From Atopobiaceae bacterium (GTDB taxonomy: Bacteria > Actinomycetota > Coriobacteriia > Coriobacteriales > Atopobiaceae): a DNA stretch of 7,350 nt. Positions 4,554 through 7,350 of this stretch are shown here, one piece after another. The notes under the pieces are model-generated. The model was not told the DNA's origin. It saw nothing but the letters and a program-made list of their open reading frames with translations, and did no database searches. The first letter of the stretch is position 1, and each line of letters opens with the position of its first letter. The stretch covers positions 1 to 7,350 of the forward strand of contig JAFWLX010000277.1 in assembly GCA_017510875.1 (NCBI GenBank). The letters run 5' to 3'. The translations under genes were made by a program, and so were the position numbers.

Positions 4554-4600
4554 TGGTAGCCCGTACCGGATTCGAACCGGTGATCTCCGCCTTGAGAGGG
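4554..4600 (-). other. 3' fragment of tRNA-Glu(CUC): integration attachment-site scar
   Basis: On the minus strand bases 4600 to 4554 read from the anticodon loop (CTCTCAA, anticodon CUC) through the 3' anticodon strand GGCGG, the T arm ACCGG-TTCGAAT-CCGGT, the 3' acceptor strand ACGGGCT, discriminator A and encoded CCA. The 5' half is missing: upstream bases (GGT before the loop) do not pair with GGCGG, no D arm is present and no AGCCCGT acceptor strand is found. This is a non-functional 47-nt 3' end. Mobile elements that integrate in tRNA genes leave just such a 3' copy at the distal end while rebuilding an intact gene at the other. With the gene on the minus strand, the element should lie to the right (above 4600), with the intact tRNA-Glu further right. 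Confidence 0.8.
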
Positions 4601-4696
4601 ACCTGCGGCAGCGAGCACGAGCAATGACTAACAGTAAGAAACGGACGTCTGAGCTGGGCCTTTTCGAAAATTGACGGACACTGGGGAGCACGTGGG

Positions 4697-4719
4697 AAAA
4701 CCGCCATTCGGGTGGTTTT
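4697..4719. terminator. Bidirectional terminator-like hairpin
   Basis: AAAACCGCC (4697-4705) pairs with GGTGGTTTT (4711-4719), nine pairs with one G-T, around the loop ATTCG. The A/T-flanked, GC-cored stem is typical of bidirectional intrinsic terminators. It lies about 110 bases downstream of the end of the minus-strand nuclease-like gene and probably ends its transcript. It is nested in a weaker outer pairing (GGACAC at 4676-4681 with GTGTCC at 4730-4735, and GAGCA with TGCTC). Confidence 0.6.
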
Positions 4720-4828
4720 GCTCCTCATTGTGTCCTGGTTGTGTCCGACTATTAATTAGATATTTGATGCAATTGCTAACTGTCCGCTACAAAAGGCGCT
4801 TGCATCGTCACCCCTCAGCCCACATTTG

Positions 4829-5647
4829 CTAGACGCGCGCGGTTGGTATACCAACCAGTTCATTCAACCATCCCTGCGTACAGGGCACATAGCGCCATGC
4901 AATCTCCTTGAACGTCTTGCTCGAGGTCAAGGGTATGCGATCAAATAGAGACCATCCATCCTGACAGCTCTCCACAATGACTAGATGCTGGTCCTTGATG
5001 AATGCAAGGTAGCTGTCGAAACCGGGATTCAGTGCGCTGCGCAAATCAAGGGCCTTCGCGAAATCAGAGTAGACTGCATCGCATACGTTGTAGAGGGGGT
5101 AGTTAAGATCCCCTTCCGTATAGAGAACGTACGGGAACAGGATGAGAAGATTCTTCCTCGTATGGAGAAGCTTCAGAAATCTCGCGACCTCACGCTCGAT
5201 ATCATCAGCACAGTCTTGTTTGGTGTCGGCATCCCATAGCTTTCGCAGGTTGGATACGCTTTGTTGCCTCAGCGCAACATACAGAATGACGCCTCGCATC
5301 GGACCTTCTCTTCTGCTTGTTGTAGTATAGGTCACCCCACCATTAACAATCATCCGCCAAGAGGTTTCCCGGAGCGCATGCATCAGCGACTGTCCTGCAG
5401 CTAGTTTGAAATCCAGGCAATATGTGCTCGAGATTGCATCGGCTTCCCCGTGCGCCTCTTGATCAGGAGCTTCCAATCTCGCCCCACCTGTTTTGGTCAT
5501 GAACGCCGGCGATTCGTTTATCAGTTCTCTAAGCCAGTCCTCGTAGTTGTAGAGCGGCTTTCGTTCGGAATTGCCAATCACATCTTTGATGATGAACCCT
5601 GCGGGAAGCACATCTATTTTCAGCTCGCTCACTTCATCGATTGGCAT
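4829..5647 (-). CDS. Hypothetical protein with PD-(D/E)xK nuclease-like core
   Basis: I do not recognise a named family. The 272-residue product has an N-terminal region with EDWLRELINESPAF, followed by GEADAISSTYCLDFKL (residues 67-82). Acidic Glu68/Asp70, then a strand with Asp79-x-Lys81, gives the spacing and hydrophobic setting of the PD-(D/E)xK nuclease core; Glu36 and Glu41 lie in the preceding helix. A conserved-looking aromatic C-terminus includes WRYVPCTQGWLNEL. No signal peptide or membrane segment is seen. The start is ATG (5645-5647) after GCAGGTAAACC; an in-frame TAA four codons upstream excludes an earlier start. The gene looks lower in GC than the flanking ones, consistent with transfer. 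It is divergent from the RHH-helicase pair and just inside the tRNA att scar, so a restriction or defence nuclease is plausible but unproven. Confidence 0.7.
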   Translation of the reverse strand: MPIDEVSELKIDVLPAGFIIKDVIGNSERKPLYNYEDWLRELINESPAFMTKTGGARLEAPDQEAHGEADAISSTYCLDFKLAAGQSLMHALRETSWRMIVNGGVTYTTTSRREGPMRGVILYVALRQQSVSNLRKLWDADTKQDCADDIEREVARFLKLLHTRKNLLILFPYVLYTEGDLNYPLYNVCDAVYSDFAKALDLRSALNPGFDSYLAFIKDQHLVIVESCQDGWSLFDRIPLTSSKTFKEIAWRYVPCTQGWLNELVGIPTARV

Positions 5648-5927
5648 GGTTTACCTGCGCTCTCCTGTCATCATTCGATTCGGACTCTTATCGTTTGTAC
5701 CGATTCTAATCATCATAGGAGACGTATTGCGGGGCAACTCTTACATGCAGAAGGCTGTATAAAATTCTGCCAGCAAATCAGGCGCCACACCCAACAGACA
5801 AGGATGTTCAACCTGGCTTAGAGGGCCGCTGATAGGGTTCCCTCATGCCAACCATCGATGCGCAGCAGCCAAAGCACCTTCGTACTGAGAGACTTATATA
5901 ACTGTTATGCCTCGCAAGGAGGACGCC
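5648..5927. promoter_or_regulatory. Divergent intergenic region with presumed promoters
   Basis: This 280-base region separates the divergent nuclease-like and RHH genes and must hold both promoters. It is AT-richer than its flanks. A TATATA (5895-5900) lies 27 bases before the RHH GTG and could be a -10 box, but no good -35 stands 17 bases upstream. A short inverted repeat AGGG-TT-CCCT (5834-5843) could be an RHH operator. No RNA gene or further coding frame is convincing. Confidence 0.3.
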
Positions 5928-6116
5928 GTGGCCGCAGAACTGGATACCCGCAAGGTCATGCTCAATGGTCGAAAGACCGAACGCATCATCTTTGCCGTGA
6001 CACCCGAGCTCAAGAAGGCGATTGCCAAAGCGGCTGAGGACAGGTGCGTGAGCGTGTCGGCCTATATCACGGCACTTCTAGCTGACGATGTCATCGCCCG
6101 GGAGGCGAAGGACTAA
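5928..6116 (+). CDS. Ribbon-helix-helix (CopG/Arc-like) DNA-binding protein
   Basis: Small 62-residue protein of RHH form. A basic N-terminal part (RKVMLNGRKTE) leads to a beta strand ERIIFAVT (18-25), a first helix PELKKAIAKAAEDR (26-39), a turn with SVS (42-44) and a second helix AYITALLADDVIARE (45-59). RHH proteins bind operator DNA as dimers through the strand pair and commonly repress their own operon. GTG at 5928 is chosen because AAGGAGG (5916-5922) lies ideally before it. An in-frame ATG at 5907 has no ribosome site and would place that Shine-Dalgarno inside the gene. Its TAA overlaps the helicase ATG (TAATG, 6114-6118), so the two are translationally coupled and this protein is likely the regulator or a partner of the helicase gene. 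It could also be the antitoxin-like half of a pair, but no toxin is adjacent. Confidence 0.75.
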   Translation: MAAELDTRKVMLNGRKTERIIFAVTPELKKAIAKAAEDRCVSVSAYITALLADDVIAREAKD

Positions 6117-7350
6117 TGACAGCAGATATTGCCCCCGGCTCGCGCGTGCTCATCCGGGGTGAGGAGTGGCTCGTAAAGCGCATCAACACCAACACGCTAG
6201 GCAGCAGAGCGTATCACTGCGAGGGAATCAGCCCTCTCGTACATGGGCGCGAGGCCGTCTTCCTCTCTGACTTAGATGAAGTCACGCCAGTAGACCCCGC
6301 CCACACCAAGCTCGTGGTGGACACCTCCCCCATGTACCGCAACACGAGGCTCTACCTCGAGAGCGCCTTGCGTCGCAAGATTCCTACTGACGATGCACTG
6401 CACGTCGGCCAGCACGCTGCCATGGAGCCGCTCACCTACCAGCTCGAACCTGCATACCAGGCGCTCAGGCACACTCGCCAGCGCATCCTGATAGCCGACA
6501 CCGTGGGCTTGGGCAAAACCCTTGAGGCTGGCATCCTCATGAGCGAGCTCATCGCACGTGGCAGGGGCAAGCGAATCCTCGTGATTACCGAGAAGAGCAT
6601 GCTCACACAATTCCAGATGGAGATGTGGAACCGATTCACCATCCCGCTTGTGCGACTCGATTCTGCTAAGATCCAGCGCATTCGCGCCGAATTGCCCTCC
6701 AACGCCAATCCATTCTTCTACTACGACAAGGCAATCGTCTCCATTGACACTATCAAGCGTGGGGTCGAGTACGGCATTCACCTCGAAAACGCCTACTGGG
6801 ACATCATCGTGGTCGATGAAGCCCAAAACGTCGCCGAGCGTGGCGCACGCTCCCAGCGCAACCGCCTAGCGGAGCGGCTCAAGAACCGCTCGGACACGCT
6901 CATCATGCTCTCAGCTACGCCCCATGACGGCAGGCCCCGCAGCTTCGCCTCGCTCATGAACATGCTGGATCCAACCGCGATTGCAGATCCAGACAGCTAC
7001 ACGCCCGAGGACATCAAGGGCCTCTGCGTTCGCCGCTTCAAGAAGGACGTGCGCGACCAAGCCGCTGGCACCTTCCTGTCGAGGAACGTGGAGCTCGTGC
7101 CAACCGTCGCGAGTCCTACCGAGGAGCATGCCTACGACGTCTTCGAAGAGCTCGACCTCAAGATGGACGCAAGGCGCCGGGGCACAAGTACGAGCCTCTT
7201 CAAGATCGTTTTGGAGAAGGCGCTCTTCTCGAGTCCCGCAGCATGCCTCAAGACAATCGAGCAGAGGCTTGCAAGGATTTCCGATCGCACCGATTCCGAC
7301 AGCACGCACGACGCCGACCAGCTACGCACATTCCATGATGCTGTACAGCG
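6116..7350 (+). CDS. SNF2/HepA-type helicase, N-terminal part (runs off the window)
   Basis: The 411 visible codons give a superfamily 2 Snf2-type ATPase. An N-terminal beta-rich region (about 1-65; SRVLIRGEEWLVKRI) recalls the SH3-like start of HepA/DrmD-type helicases. YQLEPAYQAL (108-117) precedes motif I, ADTVGLGKT (127-135, Lys134). Motif Ia is near RILVITEKSML (153-163). Motif II is DEAQ (234-237), a variant of DEAH, and motif III is SATP (266-269) followed by HDGRP. The linker MNMLDP...VRRFKKDV follows, and the second RecA domain is beyond the window; full members are about 900-1100 aa. Such helicases translocate on duplex DNA and occur in DISARM, other defence systems and restriction loci. 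The start is ATG 6116 overlapping the RHH stop, with GGAGG (6101-6105) and GAAGGA upstream. It is complete as far as seen, with no frameshift. Confidence 0.88.
   Translation, partial: MTADIAPGSRVLIRGEEWLVKRINTNTLGSRAYHCEGISPLVHGREAVFLSDLDEVTPVDPAHTKLVVDTSPMYRNTRLYLESALRRKIPTDDALHVGQHAAMEPLTYQLEPAYQALRHTRQRILIADTVGLGKTLEAGILMSELIARGRGKRILVITEKSMLTQFQMEMWNRFTIPLVRLDSAKIQRIRAELPSNANPFFYYDKAIVSIDTIKRGVEYGIHLENAYWDIIVVDEAQNVAERGARSQRNRLAERLKNRSDTLIMLSATPHDGRPRSFASLMNMLDPTAIADPDSYTPEDIKGLCVRRFKKDVRDQAAGTFLSRNVELVPTVASPTEEHAYDVFEELDLKMDARRRGTSTSLFKIVLEKALFSSPAACLKTIEQRLARISDRTDSDSTHDADQLRTFHDAVQ

Noticed and set aside
4554..4600. A complete tRNA gene
   Set aside because: No D arm, 5' acceptor strand or 5' anticodon strand can be found in the bases to the right, so only the 3' part is present.
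5450..5821. 123-codon plus-strand frame
   Set aside because: It is mostly antisense to the nuclease-like gene and lacks a ribosome site or motif.
6272..6826. 184-codon minus-strand open frame and a 90-codon companion
   Set aside because: Both are antisense to the helicase, whose motifs I and II lie in this stretch. They are shadows produced by GC-rich codon use.

Overview
The window is bacterial, moderately GC-rich and compactly organised, with Shine-Dalgarno sites ahead of most genes and mixed ATG/GTG/TTG starts. The short peptide deformylase type, the AlkD-like repair protein and the GNAT type all suggest a host-associated anaerobe. My best guess is a gut or rumen Coriobacteriia (Olsenella/Atopobium type), but that is inference from style and not a marker-based identification. 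Bases 1-15 are the end of an Illumina adapter, so this is the untrimmed left end of a contig.

Left part (16-3646), ordinary chromosome. On the minus strand is the first half of an EamA/DMT transporter that runs off the contig; its apparent stop codon is made partly from adapter. Divergent from it on the plus strand are a short peptide deformylase, then a probable operon of low-molecular-weight protein tyrosine phosphatase, a small Cys-containing basic protein and an AlkD-like DNA alkylation repair protein (the last two overlap by ATGA). Two 78-bp direct repeats with strong hairpins follow. They abut a minus-strand remnant that resembles the C-terminus of a polyprenyl-phosphate sugar transferase. 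A GNAT acetyltransferase comes next.

Middle (3646-4600), eroded. A GrpB-family gene is cut off after about 36 codons, exactly where an unusual array begins (about 3791-4163). The array has eight copies of a 17-nt head in both orientations on a 52-nt period, including two long hairpins whose arms differ from each other yet stay self-complementary. Then come about 350 bases without a convincing gene, an intrinsic terminator and a 47-nt 3' fragment of tRNA-Glu(CUC), both on the minus strand. This is the classical scar of site-specific integration into a tRNA gene. By its orientation, the integrated element should extend rightward from about 4600, with an intact tRNA-Glu beyond the window.

Right part (4601-7350), probable genomic island. 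A minus-strand 272-aa protein with a PD-(D/E)xK-like core lies divergent from a plus-strand pair: a 62-aa ribbon-helix-helix protein overlapping (TAATG) a large SNF2/HepA-type helicase that continues off the right end. A nuclease-like protein, a small DNA-binding regulator and an SNF2 helicase just inside a tRNA att boundary suggest a defence or restriction module; this is inference. The rest of the locus lies outside the window.
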